This document shows positions 53,901 through 62,545 of a stretch of DNA of 64,000 nt, piece after piece. A program made the position numbers and the translations under genes. Origin of the DNA: CAWGJC01 sp965276665 (GTDB taxonomy: Bacteria; Pseudomonadota; Alphaproteobacteria; Acetobacterales; Acetobacteraceae); assembly GCA_965276665.1 (NCBI GenBank), contig OZ255620.1, forward strand, positions 4,216,001 to 4,280,000. The letters run 5' to 3'. Below the pieces are notes generated by a model. That model was not told where the DNA came from, ran no database searches, and saw only the letters and a list, made by a program, of their open reading frames with translations. Every line of letters begins with the position of its first letter. The stretch's first letter is position 1.

Positions 53901-55574
53901 GATCAGCACGAGAAGCAGTTGCTCTCGCTGCCGCTGGTGATGCCGGCGACGCCGTCCGACGAGACGCTGCAGAGTGCCGCGATCGTCGCGTCCTGGTTCG
54001 GGCAGCTCGCCGATTATCGCGGCGCCAATTTTCCGGTCGCGAGCACGCTTCCCGCGGACGGCAATGCGGTGGTGATCGGCACGGTGCAGGATCTCGCGGG
54101 CATCACCTCGCTGCCGGACGTGAACGGGCCGACCATCGCCGATGTGGCGAACCCGAACGACGCCTCCGCTTCGCTGCTCGTCGTCACCGGCCGCAACGGC
54201 GCCGAGGTGGTGGCGGCGGCGAGCTCGCTCGTGCTCGGCAACCGCGCGCTCGGCGGCCAGACCGCGCTGGTCTCGGCGCCGGACGTGCCGCCGCGCCACC
54301 CCTATGACGCGCCAGGCTGGATCCCGACCAACCGTCCGGTGCGGTTCGGCGAGCTGGTCGATTCGAGCGATCTGCAAGGCGTCGGCTACGTGCCGGGGAC
54401 CATGCGGGTGCCGTTCCGCACCGCGCCCGACCTCTATACCTGGCGTAATCGCGGCTTTCCGCTCGACGTGCGCTACCGCGCGCCGCCGGGCCCGATCGTC
54501 GATCTCGCGGTCTCGCGGCTGGATGTCGGGATCAACAATTTGTTTCTGACCAGCGTGCCGCTGGCGCAGCAGCCGCCCGGCACGCTGCTCGGCCGGCTGC
54601 TGAATTTCGGCCAGCCGGCGCCGGTCGCGCGCGTCGCCGTGCCGCCCTATGACGTGTTCGGCGAGAACGATCTGCAGTTCTTCTTCGACACCCGACCGCT
54701 GCATCGCGGCGCCTGTGGGGCGGTGCCGGGCGACGTGCGGGAATCGATCGATCCGAACAGCACGATCGACCTCAGCAACGCCTACCGCTTCACCCAATTG
54801 CCGAACCTCGCCTTCTTCGTGAACTCGGGCTTCCCGTTCACCCGGCTGGCCGATCTGTCGGAGACGGCGGCGGTGCTGCCCGACCAGCCTTCCGGGGTGG
54901 AGATCAGCGCGTTCCTCGACATGATGGGGCGGATCGGCGCGATCACCGGCTATCCGGTGATCCGGCTCGCCGTCGTGCGGCCGGGCGAGACGTCCACGGT
55001 TGCCGATCGCGACCTGCTGGTGATCGGCACGCTGCCGAAGCTCGGGGGTGCGGCGGATCTGCTCGCGGGGAGCCCGTTCCGGCTCTCCGGCAACCAGCTC
55101 GCGCTCGATATCGGCACCATCCTGCCGCCGGTGAGCTGGCTCTATGGCGATAGCGGCGAGCAGCAGCGCCGCGCGGCGGCGTCCCGCCTCAATGCGCCGA
55201 TGTCGGAAGACACCGCGGCGATCGTCGGCACCGAAAGCCCGTTGCGCCGCGGACGCTCGCTGATCGCGATCCTGGCCGCGGCCCCGCAGGCGCTCGACGG
55301 GGTGGTGAGTGCGATGCGCGATCCGCAGCAGGCGCCGCAGATCCAGGGCGATCTCGCGATCATCTCGGGTGGCCGCGCTACCGGATATCGCGTCGGCGAC
55401 ACCTACACGGTCGGCCATCTTTCCTTCTGGGTCTGGCCGTCCTGGGCGCTGCGGGACAGCCCCGTAAGCTTGATCGGCGTGATGATTGTCGGCTGCTTGC
55501 TGCTCGGCCTGGTTTTCTTCTGGGCGCTCAGGCGGCGGGCGGCGTCGCGCATCGGCGGAGGGGCGCGGCCATGA
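50904..55574 (+). CDS. bcsAB: Fused cellulose synthase BcsA-BcsB
   Basis: 1556 residues. BcsA part: membrane segments from residue 25, GT2 motifs D186/D187 (WLLDDGKREAF), DCD at 234-236 (FDCDHIP), TED ending D331, and QRVRW at 367-371; then more helices and a PilZ c-di-GMP domain (IRSRARVRV ... RDLSLGGGGIASD). After residue about 735 comes an internal signal-like segment (AAALLAALLSVMAPAPACAQ) and the periplasmic BcsB part, with a C-terminal membrane anchor (LIGVMIVGCLLLGLVFFWAL). Fusion is known from Komagataeibacter AcsAB. It makes beta-1,4-glucan from UDP-glucose and extrudes it. ATGA overlap with bcsC. Confidence 0.97.
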   Translation: MSDAPLTAGGRRAAFAGMALGERLLNLIILLVGLSLVMMVATVPLSARDQAILAVLAAAAFLIINRFQGQAVSVFLVMLSLAVSLRYIVWRITVTLNFPSFIEMVLGSVLVAAEFYAIAVLVFGYVQTLWPLERKPMPLPDDVALWPTVDVYVPTYNESLAIVRATVLGCAAMDWPRDKMRVWLLDDGKREAFRKFAEDAGVGYITRTNNAHAKAGNLNHAMTRTTGEFIAIFDCDHIPTRAFLQMTMGWMLREKRVALVQTPHHFYSPDPFQRNLAAGTRVPPEGNMFYGLVQDGNDYWNATFFCGSCAVLRRSALEEIGGYAVETVTEDAHTMLKLHRRGWHSAYLRLPLAAGLATERLMLHIGQRVRWARGMIQIFRLDNPLLGPGLTLGQRICYLQAMGHFFFALPRLIFLTSPLMYLLLGQNIIAASPLAIIAYALPHIFHSVATNSRLQRNWRHSFWSEIYETVLALFLVRVTIATLIAPRVGKFNVTAKGGLLENGYFDLGAVYPNIVLAFLLIAGVVRGEVQIVFFRNAELTFQALLLNSIWACFSLLTVMAALAVGRETRQIRSRARVRVARPVVVYLPDGRLITGRTRDLSLGGGGIASDRPDGVPDGAEVQIEFMLDDRPLLVSAKMLRWEQGSLQVAFQPASIAEEADLVHIVFGRADAWTDWANYPVDRPLASLWRVLVSIRGLFRPPGWTPANRPGNPAPAQPASASPGAVRPAKLAAGKAGFAAALLAALLSVMAPAPACAQAGGNVTIRPVPASAGDPLGVPPPPSLPASLSPGQRAAAPNSSSATSLFPAPSYAAPSVAPPGGAAGTSTQAMATAPGTPAPAAPASAAPSGQTRRLVFSLRQLGALGPLTLRGTSELQGVQFGIRSDEVVTAATLNLSGAMSPALIPEFSNVTVTLNEQYIGTVPMNRDQPKFDGLTMAVNPVFFQDNDRLNFHFSGRYTNDCNDPLSGLLWSTISDTSTLTMTLERLPPQRDLARLPLPFFDQHEKQLLSLPLVMPATPSDETLQSAAIVASWFGQLADYRGANFPVASTLPADGNAVVIGTVQDLAGITSLPDVNGPTIADVANPNDASASLLVVTGRNGAEVVAAASSLVLGNRALGGQTALVSAPDVPPRHPYDAPGWIPTNRPVRFGELVDSSDLQGVGYVPGTMRVPFRTAPDLYTWRNRGFPLDVRYRAPPGPIVDLAVSRLDVGINNLFLTSVPLAQQPPGTLLGRLLNFGQPAPVARVAVPPYDVFGENDLQFFFDTRPLHRGACGAVPGDVRESIDPNSTIDLSNAYRFTQLPNLAFFVNSGFPFTRLADLSETAAVLPDQPSGVEISAFLDMMGRIGAITGYPVIRLAVVRPGETSTVADRDLLVIGTLPKLGGAADLLAGSPFRLSGNQLALDIGTILPPVSWLYGDSGEQQRRAAASRLNAPMSEDTAAIVGTESPLRRGRSLIAILAAAPQALDGVVSAMRDPQQAPQIQGDLAIISGGRATGYRVGDTYTVGHLSFWVWPSWALRDSPVSLIGVMIVGCLLLGLVFFWALRRRAASRIGGGARP

Positions 55575-58500
55575 CCTTGCGGCTGGTTCTGCTGGCGGCG
55601 ACCGCGCTGGCGCTGCCGCCGCTCGCCGCTGTCGCGCAGACCGTGCCAGGCCCTGGGCCAAACCCGGCGCCAAAATCCGCGCCGATGGCGCTCACCGCGC
55701 CCGCGCCGACATCCCCTGCGACACCGGCACCGGCCGCGGCCCTGGCCGCAGCACCGGCCGCACCATCGACCTCGGCGCCCCCACCGACCGCCGCCCCGAT
55801 CGCGGCACCGCAAGCCGCGCCGGCGGATGCGGGCTCGGATCAGGCGGTCCGCGTGCTGGTCGAGCAGGCGAATTTCTGGCGAGGCCAGTACCAACCGGAC
55901 CGCGCGATGACCGCGGTCAACCGCGCCCTCCGCCTCGACCCGAACAACGCCGCGGCGCTCGCGCTGCTCGCCCAGCTGCAATCCGAGCGCGGCGATCGCG
56001 GCGCGGCGCAAGGGACTGCGAACAAGCTGCGCCAGGTCGCGCCGAACGACCCGTCTCTCGCCAGCGTCGATTTGGCGGTGCGGATGGGACCGATCGATCA
56101 GGCCGCGCTGACCCAGGCACGCGACCTGGCTCGTCAGGGCCACACCGCGGAGGCGATCGCCGCCTATAAGCAGGTGTTCCACGGCACCACCCCGCCGCGC
56201 CCTCTCGCGATCGAATACTACCAGGTGCTGTCGGGCACCGAGGGCGGCTGGCAGGCGGCGCGCGAGGGCCTTGGCCACGCGGTCATCGCCGATCCTGACG
56301 ATCTTCACGGGCAGCTCGCCTACGCCCAGCTCCTCACCTATCGCGATCAGACCCGCGCCGAGGGGATTTCCCGCCTCCAGGCGCTCGCCGCCAACCCCGC
56401 CATCGCGGATGCGGCGGCCCAGTCGCTGCGCCAGGCGCTGCTCTGGCTGCCGGATACCGCCGCCAGCGTGCCGTCCGTCGAGGCCTATCTGCAGATCCAC
56501 CCCGATGACCCGCAGGTGCAGCAGAAGCTGAAGACGGCGCAAAATCCGCCGCAGACCGGCCCCGTCGATACCGGCGGGCAGGCGCGCGTCGCGGCCTATG
56601 CCGCCCTCAACGGCGGCAAGCTCGACGATGCGGCGGATGCGTTCCAGCGCGCCTTACAGGTATCGCCGACGGATGCCGACGCGCTCGGCGGCCTCGGGCT
56701 CGTCCGGCTGCGCCAGGGTCGCACCGCCGAGGGGCGGGCATTGCTGGAACGCGCGATCGCGGCCGATCCATCGCGCCGCCGGAACTGGGAGGCGGCGCTG
56801 AGCGGGCTCGCCGCGGCCTCCGACTGGGCTGAGGTGCGCGCGCTCTCCACCCGCGGCGACACCGCCGGGGCGGAGCGCACGCTGAAGCGGCTGATGGGCC
56901 GCAATCCCAATGCCGGCACCTGGATGCTGCTGGCCGACCTCCAGCAACGGAACGGCGAGCTCGCCGATTCGGAGGCGAGCTACCGCCGGGCGCTGGCGCT
57001 CACGCCGCGCAACGCCGACGCGCTGATCGGGCTCGGCAGCGTGCTGGCGCGCGAGGACAAGGATGCGGAGGCCGAGCAGGTCTATGCGCAGGCGGAGGCG
57101 GCCGGTGCCCGCGCTCAGGCCGGCCGGGCGCGTGCCGATCTGCTGGCTGCCCGCGCGCAGGCGGCGGGCGATCCCGCCGCGCAGCTCGGATTGTACGAGG
57201 CGGCGCTCGCGCAGGACCCCGACAACCCCTGGCTCCGCCTGGCGCTCGCCCGCGTCCTGGTGCGCCAGGGTCGGCTGCCGGCCGCGCAGGGCGTGATCCA
57301 GCAGGGCGTCGACAGCCCGCGCGCGCCGCCGGACGCGCTGCTCGCCGGCGTCTATTTCTACCAGGAGACCGATGATCCGCAGGCCGCCTCGGCGCTGATC
57401 GCGCGGCTGCCCGCGCGCTCCCGAACGCCGGAGATGCGCTCTCTCCAGGACCAGGTCGCGTTCGACCAGCAGCTCCGCACGCTGACCGCCGATCCCGATC
57501 CGGCGGAGGTGCGCTCCCGCCTGCTGGCGCTCGCCGCCGCCCCCGATCCGGAGGGCACGCGCGGCGCCGCGATCGCCCATGCGCTGACCGGGCTTGGCGA
57601 CAAGGCCGGTGCGCGGGCGGCGATCGTCGCGGCGCTGATGACGGCGCGCAATCCGACGCCGGCGCAGCGCATCGCCTATGCCGGCGCTCTGATGGGCGCG
57701 GGGCAAACCGCGGATGCCTATCAGCTCGTCTCTTCCGTCGATCCGGCCCGGGTGCCGCCGGCGCAGGCCGAAGCGGCGCAGCGGATCAATGCCGGCATCG
57801 CGGTGCAGAGCTCGGACGCGCTGAACGGACAGGGCCACACCGCCGACGCCTATGACCGGCTTGTTCCGGCGCTCGACCGCACGCCTGCCGATCCCGACCT
57901 CAACATGGCGCTCGCCCGGCTGTATCAGACCAGGAACCGCACCGGCGATGCGCTCCGGATCGACCAGGCGCTGCTGGCGCGCGATCCCTCCAGCCTTCCG
58001 GTGCGGCAGGCGGCGATCGGGGCGGCCATCGCGAACGGCAGCTATGCGCTCGCCTCGCAATGGGTGCGCGAGGGGCTGCAAATGTTCCCGAACGATCCGC
58101 GCGCCTATATGGGCGCGGCGGATCTGGCGCAGGCGCAGGGCAATCGGGGCGCCGCGATCCGCTTCCTGCTGACAGCGCGCCAGCTTCGCCAGCAGCAGCT
58201 CGGGTTCGAGAGCTACCAGCCGGTCGCCGCCGGGCCGCGTGTCTCGCGCGACCTGCCACCGGGCGCCCGGCCGGCCGCCTTCGTGACCGACATGCCGGCG
58301 AACGACCTGCCCCCGCCCGCCGTGCTCCTGCCCGGCAGCCCGATGCCGGGCGGCGGCCCGCTGCCCGGCTTCGTCCAGGATGGTCCCTACAGGGTGCGCG
58401 GTGCGCCGGTCGCGGCCGACGGCGCCGCGATGCAGGGCGCCGGGCTCGACGACATGCCGGCGGACATCGGGGTCCGCGCGCCGGTCCGCAGGATCGCCTA

Positions 58501-59974
58501 CGCTCGCGACGATCAAGGCATGATGCTGGCCCAGTCCGTGCCGGTCGACGATGCCGCCCCCTCCGTCCCGCGCGGGACGCTGCCGCCGGGCCAAACGGCC
58601 CAACCGACACAATCGTCGGCGCTGCCGGCCTACCAGGTGCCGTATCAACCGCCCTACCAGGCACCGGCGACCACCGGGCCGGTGCTGTTCCAGCCGCCCC
58701 CGCCCGCCTACAACCCGTTCCGCAGCGCGAGCGCGGCGACCCCCGATCTGCCGGCAAGCCTCGGCGGCAGCGGCGGTCCGGGCGGGTATGGCGTCGTCGG
58801 CTACGTCACGCCGCAACCCGCCGATCCGCTCACCCAGCAGCTCGACACGCAGATCGCCACCTTGCGCGACCAGATCGCGCCGACCGTGCAGCCCGGCGCC
58901 GAGCTGCGCTTCCGCAGCGGCTCGCCCGGTCTCGACGAGCTCACCGAGGCGATGGTGCCGGTCGAGGCGACCTTCTCTCCGGGGGGCACCGGCACGCTGA
59001 AATTCTCCGCGACACCGACCTACCTGTCCGCCGGCTCGATCGGCAGCAACCCGCAATCGCGCTCGCAATTCGGCGCCGCCGGGCTCTACGCGCTGAGCCC
59101 GACGACGCCATCGCCGGGCTACGTCACCGCCAACGGCGTCGGGCTCGATGCCGGCTACAATTTCCAATGGGTGAGCGCCGATATCGGCACGAGCCCGCTC
59201 GGCTTCCGCACCCATCACATCACCGGCGGCATCGAGCTCGCGCCCGAGCTCGCGACCGATTTTCGCCTGCGCCTCACCGCCGAAAACCGGGCAGTGACGG
59301 ACAGTGTGCTCTCCTATGCCGGAGTGCGCGACCCGGTCACCGGCACGCTCTGGGGCGGCGTCGAACGCACGCGGGGGCATGTCCAGCTCGAATACGCGCC
59401 GGGCTCGACCAATTTCTACCTGGGCGCCGGGGGCGCTTCGCTCACCGGCACGCATGTCCAGTCGAACACCGAGATCGAGGCCGGGGCAGGCGGCTCGGCC
59501 GCCTTCTACAAGACGCCGACGGACGAGGCGCGGGCGGGTCTCGACCTCGTCTATTTCGGCTACGACCACAACGAGCGGATCTTCAGCCTGGGCGGCGGCG
59601 GGTATTTCAGCCCGGAGCATTATCTCGCCGCCATCGTCCCGGTCACCTACACGCATAAGGACGCCGCGCTCACCTGGTCGGCCGGCGCCTCGCTCGGGCT
59701 CGAATCCTACAAGGAGGCGAGCAATGTCTACTTCCCGCTCGACCCGGCGCTGCAGGCCCAGCTGGAATCGATCGCCGCCATCGACAGCCAGGTGACGGCG
59801 ACCTATCCGAGCCGGAGCACGACCGGTGTGGTGGGCGGGGTCAACGGGTCGATCGAATACAAGATGACGCCCTCCTTCGTGCTCGGCGGGCGCGCCAGCT
59901 TCCAGCGCGCCGGGGATTGGAACGAGGCGCAGGCCCTGCTTTATGGCCGCTACGTCTTCAACGGGGTGGAGTGA
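55571..59974 (+). CDS. bcsC: Cellulose synthase outer-membrane/TPR subunit BcsC
   Basis: 1467 residues. Sec signal peptide (LRLVLLAATALALPPLAAVA), Pro/Ala-rich linker, then a long TPR solenoid to about residue 880 (for example FWRGQYQPDRAMTAVNRALR and ALQVSPTDADALGGLGLVRL), a Pro-rich stretch near 880-1090, and the C-terminal BCSC barrel domain ending ALLYGRYVFNGVE, with terminal aromatic-containing strand. It spans periplasm to outer membrane as the export pore. Longer than E. coli BcsC (1157) and Komagataeibacter AcsC (about 1325), mainly in linker and TPRs. Start overlaps bcsAB; stop overlaps bcsD (TGATG). Confidence 0.96.
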   Translation: MTLRLVLLAATALALPPLAAVAQTVPGPGPNPAPKSAPMALTAPAPTSPATPAPAAALAAAPAAPSTSAPPPTAAPIAAPQAAPADAGSDQAVRVLVEQANFWRGQYQPDRAMTAVNRALRLDPNNAAALALLAQLQSERGDRGAAQGTANKLRQVAPNDPSLASVDLAVRMGPIDQAALTQARDLARQGHTAEAIAAYKQVFHGTTPPRPLAIEYYQVLSGTEGGWQAAREGLGHAVIADPDDLHGQLAYAQLLTYRDQTRAEGISRLQALAANPAIADAAAQSLRQALLWLPDTAASVPSVEAYLQIHPDDPQVQQKLKTAQNPPQTGPVDTGGQARVAAYAALNGGKLDDAADAFQRALQVSPTDADALGGLGLVRLRQGRTAEGRALLERAIAADPSRRRNWEAALSGLAAASDWAEVRALSTRGDTAGAERTLKRLMGRNPNAGTWMLLADLQQRNGELADSEASYRRALALTPRNADALIGLGSVLAREDKDAEAEQVYAQAEAAGARAQAGRARADLLAARAQAAGDPAAQLGLYEAALAQDPDNPWLRLALARVLVRQGRLPAAQGVIQQGVDSPRAPPDALLAGVYFYQETDDPQAASALIARLPARSRTPEMRSLQDQVAFDQQLRTLTADPDPAEVRSRLLALAAAPDPEGTRGAAIAHALTGLGDKAGARAAIVAALMTARNPTPAQRIAYAGALMGAGQTADAYQLVSSVDPARVPPAQAEAAQRINAGIAVQSSDALNGQGHTADAYDRLVPALDRTPADPDLNMALARLYQTRNRTGDALRIDQALLARDPSSLPVRQAAIGAAIANGSYALASQWVREGLQMFPNDPRAYMGAADLAQAQGNRGAAIRFLLTARQLRQQQLGFESYQPVAAGPRVSRDLPPGARPAAFVTDMPANDLPPPAVLLPGSPMPGGGPLPGFVQDGPYRVRGAPVAADGAAMQGAGLDDMPADIGVRAPVRRIAYARDDQGMMLAQSVPVDDAAPSVPRGTLPPGQTAQPTQSSALPAYQVPYQPPYQAPATTGPVLFQPPPPAYNPFRSASAATPDLPASLGGSGGPGGYGVVGYVTPQPADPLTQQLDTQIATLRDQIAPTVQPGAELRFRSGSPGLDELTEAMVPVEATFSPGGTGTLKFSATPTYLSAGSIGSNPQSRSQFGAAGLYALSPTTPSPGYVTANGVGLDAGYNFQWVSADIGTSPLGFRTHHITGGIELAPELATDFRLRLTAENRAVTDSVLSYAGVRDPVTGTLWGGVERTRGHVQLEYAPGSTNFYLGAGGASLTGTHVQSNTEIEAGAGGSAAFYKTPTDEARAGLDLVYFGYDHNERIFSLGGGGYFSPEHYLAAIVPVTYTHKDAALTWSAGASLGLESYKEASNVYFPLDPALQAQLESIAAIDSQVTATYPSRSTTGVVGGVNGSIEYKMTPSFVLGGRASFQRAGDWNEAQALLYGRYVFNGVE

Positions 59975-60447
59975 TGGGGTCAGGCATGGGGGGCGCGAGG
60001 GTGTCGGCGGCGGCCGGCAGGACGGCGCCCGAGTGGCGGCCGTTCCTGCGGGCGCTCGCCGAGGAGCTCGACACCGTGGCGGGCGCCTCCGGCCGCGACG
60101 CCTTGCTGCGCGCGGTGGGCACGCGGATGGCGCGGCTGCTGCCATTGCCCGAGGTCGCGTCGGTGGACGGGCTCGAGATGGAGATGAACGACGCGCTGGC
60201 GGTGCTCGGCTGGGGCGGCGCGCGGCTCTCCTTCAGCGACGCCGAGCGCGCGCTGACCATTACCCATGCCGGGCTGCCGCGGCTCGGAGCGGCCGGCACG
60301 CCGCCGGGCACCTGGCTCGCCGCCCTGCTCGAAGGCCTGTATGAGACCTGGATGCTGCAGCAGCCGGGCAGCGACGCCACCCTGGTCGCCCGCCTGGCCG
60401 GGCCGCCCGCCGCCGATCAGGTGGTGCTTCGTTTCGGCCGGCCTTGA
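59974..60447 (+). CDS. bcsD: Cellulose synthase subunit BcsD
   Basis: 157 residues, the usual size. EWRPFLRALAEELDTVAG, MARLLPLPEVASVDGLEMEM, WGWGGARLSFSD-like centre (LGWGGARLSF) and WLAALLEGLYETWMLQQPGS match the AcsD octamer-forming fold, a periplasmic ring that guides four glucan chains and improves crystallinity. The ATG overlaps the bcsC stop, and the stop overlaps a TTG that starts birA. No signal peptide is seen, as known for the family. Confidence 0.92.
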   Translation: MGSGMGGARVSAAAGRTAPEWRPFLRALAEELDTVAGASGRDALLRAVGTRMARLLPLPEVASVDGLEMEMNDALAVLGWGGARLSFSDAERALTITHAGLPRLGAAGTPPGTWLAALLEGLYETWMLQQPGSDATLVARLAGPPAADQVVLRFGRP

Positions 60448-61184
60448 GCGAAGGGTTTTCGGTTCGCTTCCACGAGAGCATCGGTTCGACCAGCGACGAG
60501 GCGAAGGCGCTGGCGGCGGCGGGCGCCGCGGACGGCAAGGTCATCTGGGCGGCGGAGCAGACAGCGGGGCGCGGGCGGCAGGGGCGGGGATGGACGAGCC
60601 CGCCGGGCAATCTCTACTGCTCGGTCCTGCTGCGGCCGGAGATGCCTGAATCGCGGCTGATGGAGCTCGGTTTCGTCGCGGCCCTCGCGGTGGCGGAGGC
60701 GGCGTCGGCGTTTCTGCCGGCCGAGACCGTGCGGCTGAAATGGCCGAATGACGTGCTGGCCGGCGGCGGCAAGCTTGCCGGCATCCTCACCGAAGGCGGC
60801 GGGGCGGAAGGCGGCGGGACGGCGCGACCCTGGGCGGTGATCGGCATGGGGGTCAACGTGGCGAGCGCGCCGGCGCAACCGGCCTATCCTGTGGTGTGCC
60901 TCGCCGATTTCGGCCCGGCGCCACCGGTGCGCGCGGTGCTCGACGCCCTCCTGGCCGCGCTCGCGCGGCAACGCCAAACCTGGGAGCAGCAGGGTTTCTC
61001 CGCCATCCGCGCGGCATGGCTCGCGCGCGGCCATCGCCTGGGCGAGGCGCTCAGCGTGCGATCGGGGGAGACGAGTCGCCAGGGCTGCTTCGCCGGACTC
61101 GATCAGGATGGCGCGCTGCTGCTGTGGACCGGCGCGGGCGTGGAGCGCGTGGTCGCCGGAACGGTCGCGCCCGCGCCGGTCTGA
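60444..61184 (+). CDS. birA: Biotin-[acetyl-CoA carboxylase] ligase BirA
   Basis: 246 residues, catalytic and C-terminal domains only; no N-terminal DNA-binding domain, so a non-regulatory form. HESIGSTSDEAKALAA, biotin/ATP loop EQTAGRGRQGRGWTSPPGNL, VRLKWPNDVLAGGGKLAGIL, VIGMGVNVASAP and the C-terminal QGCFAGLDQDGALLLW. The start is a TTG at 60444 overlapping the bcsD stop (TTGA). In many alphaproteobacteria birA follows the nuo genes; here it is tied to the cellulose operon, probably by position rather than function. Confidence 0.93.
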   Translation: MSEGFSVRFHESIGSTSDEAKALAAAGAADGKVIWAAEQTAGRGRQGRGWTSPPGNLYCSVLLRPEMPESRLMELGFVAALAVAEAASAFLPAETVRLKWPNDVLAGGGKLAGILTEGGGAEGGGTARPWAVIGMGVNVASAPAQPAYPVVCLADFGPAPPVRAVLDALLAALARQRQTWEQQGFSAIRAAWLARGHRLGEALSVRSGETSRQGCFAGLDQDGALLLWTGAGVERVVAGTVAPAPV

Positions 61185-61232
61185 CCCGGCGCGGGATGGT
61201 CCCTCAGGCCGAAGCCGGCCGGGGGTTCAGTT

Positions 61233-62468
61233 TCATTGCGTCGCGGTCGGCAGGTGGATGAAGCTCGGGAAGGTGAGCGTCGCCTTGCCGGCGCCCGCCG
61301 GCCAGATCGGCACCTGCTGGCCGTTCTGCCATTGCAGCGCGATGCCGGTGACGAAATCCTTGCCGTATTTCATCGCATGCGCGTGCACGTCGTCCTTCCC
61401 GTAGAACGCGACGCGGCCGATCGTGCCGGTGTAGTCGGTCTGCTCCAGCGCATCGACCAGCTTGTCGGGATCGGTCGAGCCGGAAGCCCGCTGGATCGCC
61501 TGCGCGACCACGTAGATCGCGTCGTTCGAGGTGAAACCGGTATAGGAAGGCGGCTGGCCAAACCGCTTCGTGTAATCCTGGATGAACGGCTGCGTCTTCG
61601 GCGTCAGAGCGGCGCCGGCGGCCGCGGCGGATTGCGTGATGACGCCCGCGGTCGCGCCGTTCGTGTCCTTCCAGAACGTCCCCGATGTCGCCTGCGAGGA
61701 TTGCCCGATCATCGGGATCGGCACTTGCTGCTGCGCCCATTGCACGGTCGGCTGCACGCCGACATGGCTAATGCCGGCGACGATCGCGTCCGGCTTCTCA
61801 CCCTCGATCTTGTTATAGATCGGCGTGAAATCGGTGGTGTCGGGCGAGAAGCGGATGTGGTCCACCACTTTTATCCCGATCGTCGGCAGGCATTTCAGGT
61901 ATTCGGCATCGAGCGGCGTGGTCCAGGCGGCATCCTCGCTGAACACCACGGCGGTCTTCAGCGGGTATTTCGGCATCAGGATGTCCTTCGTCGAATCGCA
62001 GACCGCGTCGGCGATGAAGGTGGAGGGCATCCATTCGTGGAAGGTGTATTTGTCGCGCGCGTAATCGGTGTGCACGTTCTTGCTGATGTCGTCGCTCGCC
62101 GCACCGGTGGTGATGAACGGCATGTGCAGTCGTGCCGACCAGGGCTGCAAGGCGAGCGCCACCTCGCTGATATAGGTGCCGACGACGGCGACCACCTTGT
62201 CCTGGCTGGCGGCGCGCTGGAAGGCGCGAACGGCGTCCGCGGTCGAGGAGTGGTCGTCATAGATGACGAGCTCGATCTTCCGGCCATTGATGCCGCCGGC
62301 GGCGTTGATCGCATCGGCGGCCATCTGCGCGCCCTTGTCGATGCTGGCCCCGGCGATCGCGGATTCCTCGGCGATGATGCCGATCTTGATCGGCGCGTCC
62401 TGGGCGAAGGCGGGCACCGCTCCGGCGATTCCGATCGCGACTGTGCCCAGCAGGATAGCTTTGCGCAT
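61233..62468 (-). CDS. ABC transporter substrate-binding protein, branched-chain amino acid (LivK) type
   Basis: 411 residues. Sec signal (LLGTVAIGIAGAVPAFAQ) and a periplasmic-binding fold of type I: IKIGIIAEESAIAGASIDKG, ADAINAAGGINGRKIELVIY, VVAVVGTYISEVALALQPW, then hinge and C-lobe (VFSEDAAWTTPLDAEYLKCL, GFTSNDAIYVVAQAIQRASG). The ligand may be an amino acid, amide or aromatic acid. A GGAGGAAAAC site precedes the ATG. No permease or ATPase genes are adjacent, so it is an orphan component. Convergent with birA. Confidence 0.9.
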   Translation of the reverse strand: MRKAILLGTVAIGIAGAVPAFAQDAPIKIGIIAEESAIAGASIDKGAQMAADAINAAGGINGRKIELVIYDDHSSTADAVRAFQRAASQDKVVAVVGTYISEVALALQPWSARLHMPFITTGAASDDISKNVHTDYARDKYTFHEWMPSTFIADAVCDSTKDILMPKYPLKTAVVFSEDAAWTTPLDAEYLKCLPTIGIKVVDHIRFSPDTTDFTPIYNKIEGEKPDAIVAGISHVGVQPTVQWAQQQVPIPMIGQSSQATSGTFWKDTNGATAGVITQSAAAAGAALTPKTQPFIQDYTKRFGQPPSYTGFTSNDAIYVVAQAIQRASGSTDPDKLVDALEQTDYTGTIGRVAFYGKDDVHAHAMKYGKDFVTGIALQWQNGQQVPIWPAGAGKATLTFPSFIHLPTATQ

Positions 62469-62545
62469 GGTCTGTTTTCCTCCCGGATTTTATAGCATTC
62501 GGTGCACGCTTCCGAACGCCGCGCAAGTCCTTCCGGAGGGTTACC

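Noticed and set aside
53298..55673. 791-residue minus-strand open frame across bcsAB
   Set aside because: Composition is that of an antisense shadow (R, H, Q, D-rich, no domain), and the plus strand carries clear cellulose synthase sequence.
56654..60145. 1163-residue minus-strand open frame across bcsC and bcsD
   Set aside because: Antisense shadow of the GC-rich third codon positions; no recognisable domain despite its length.
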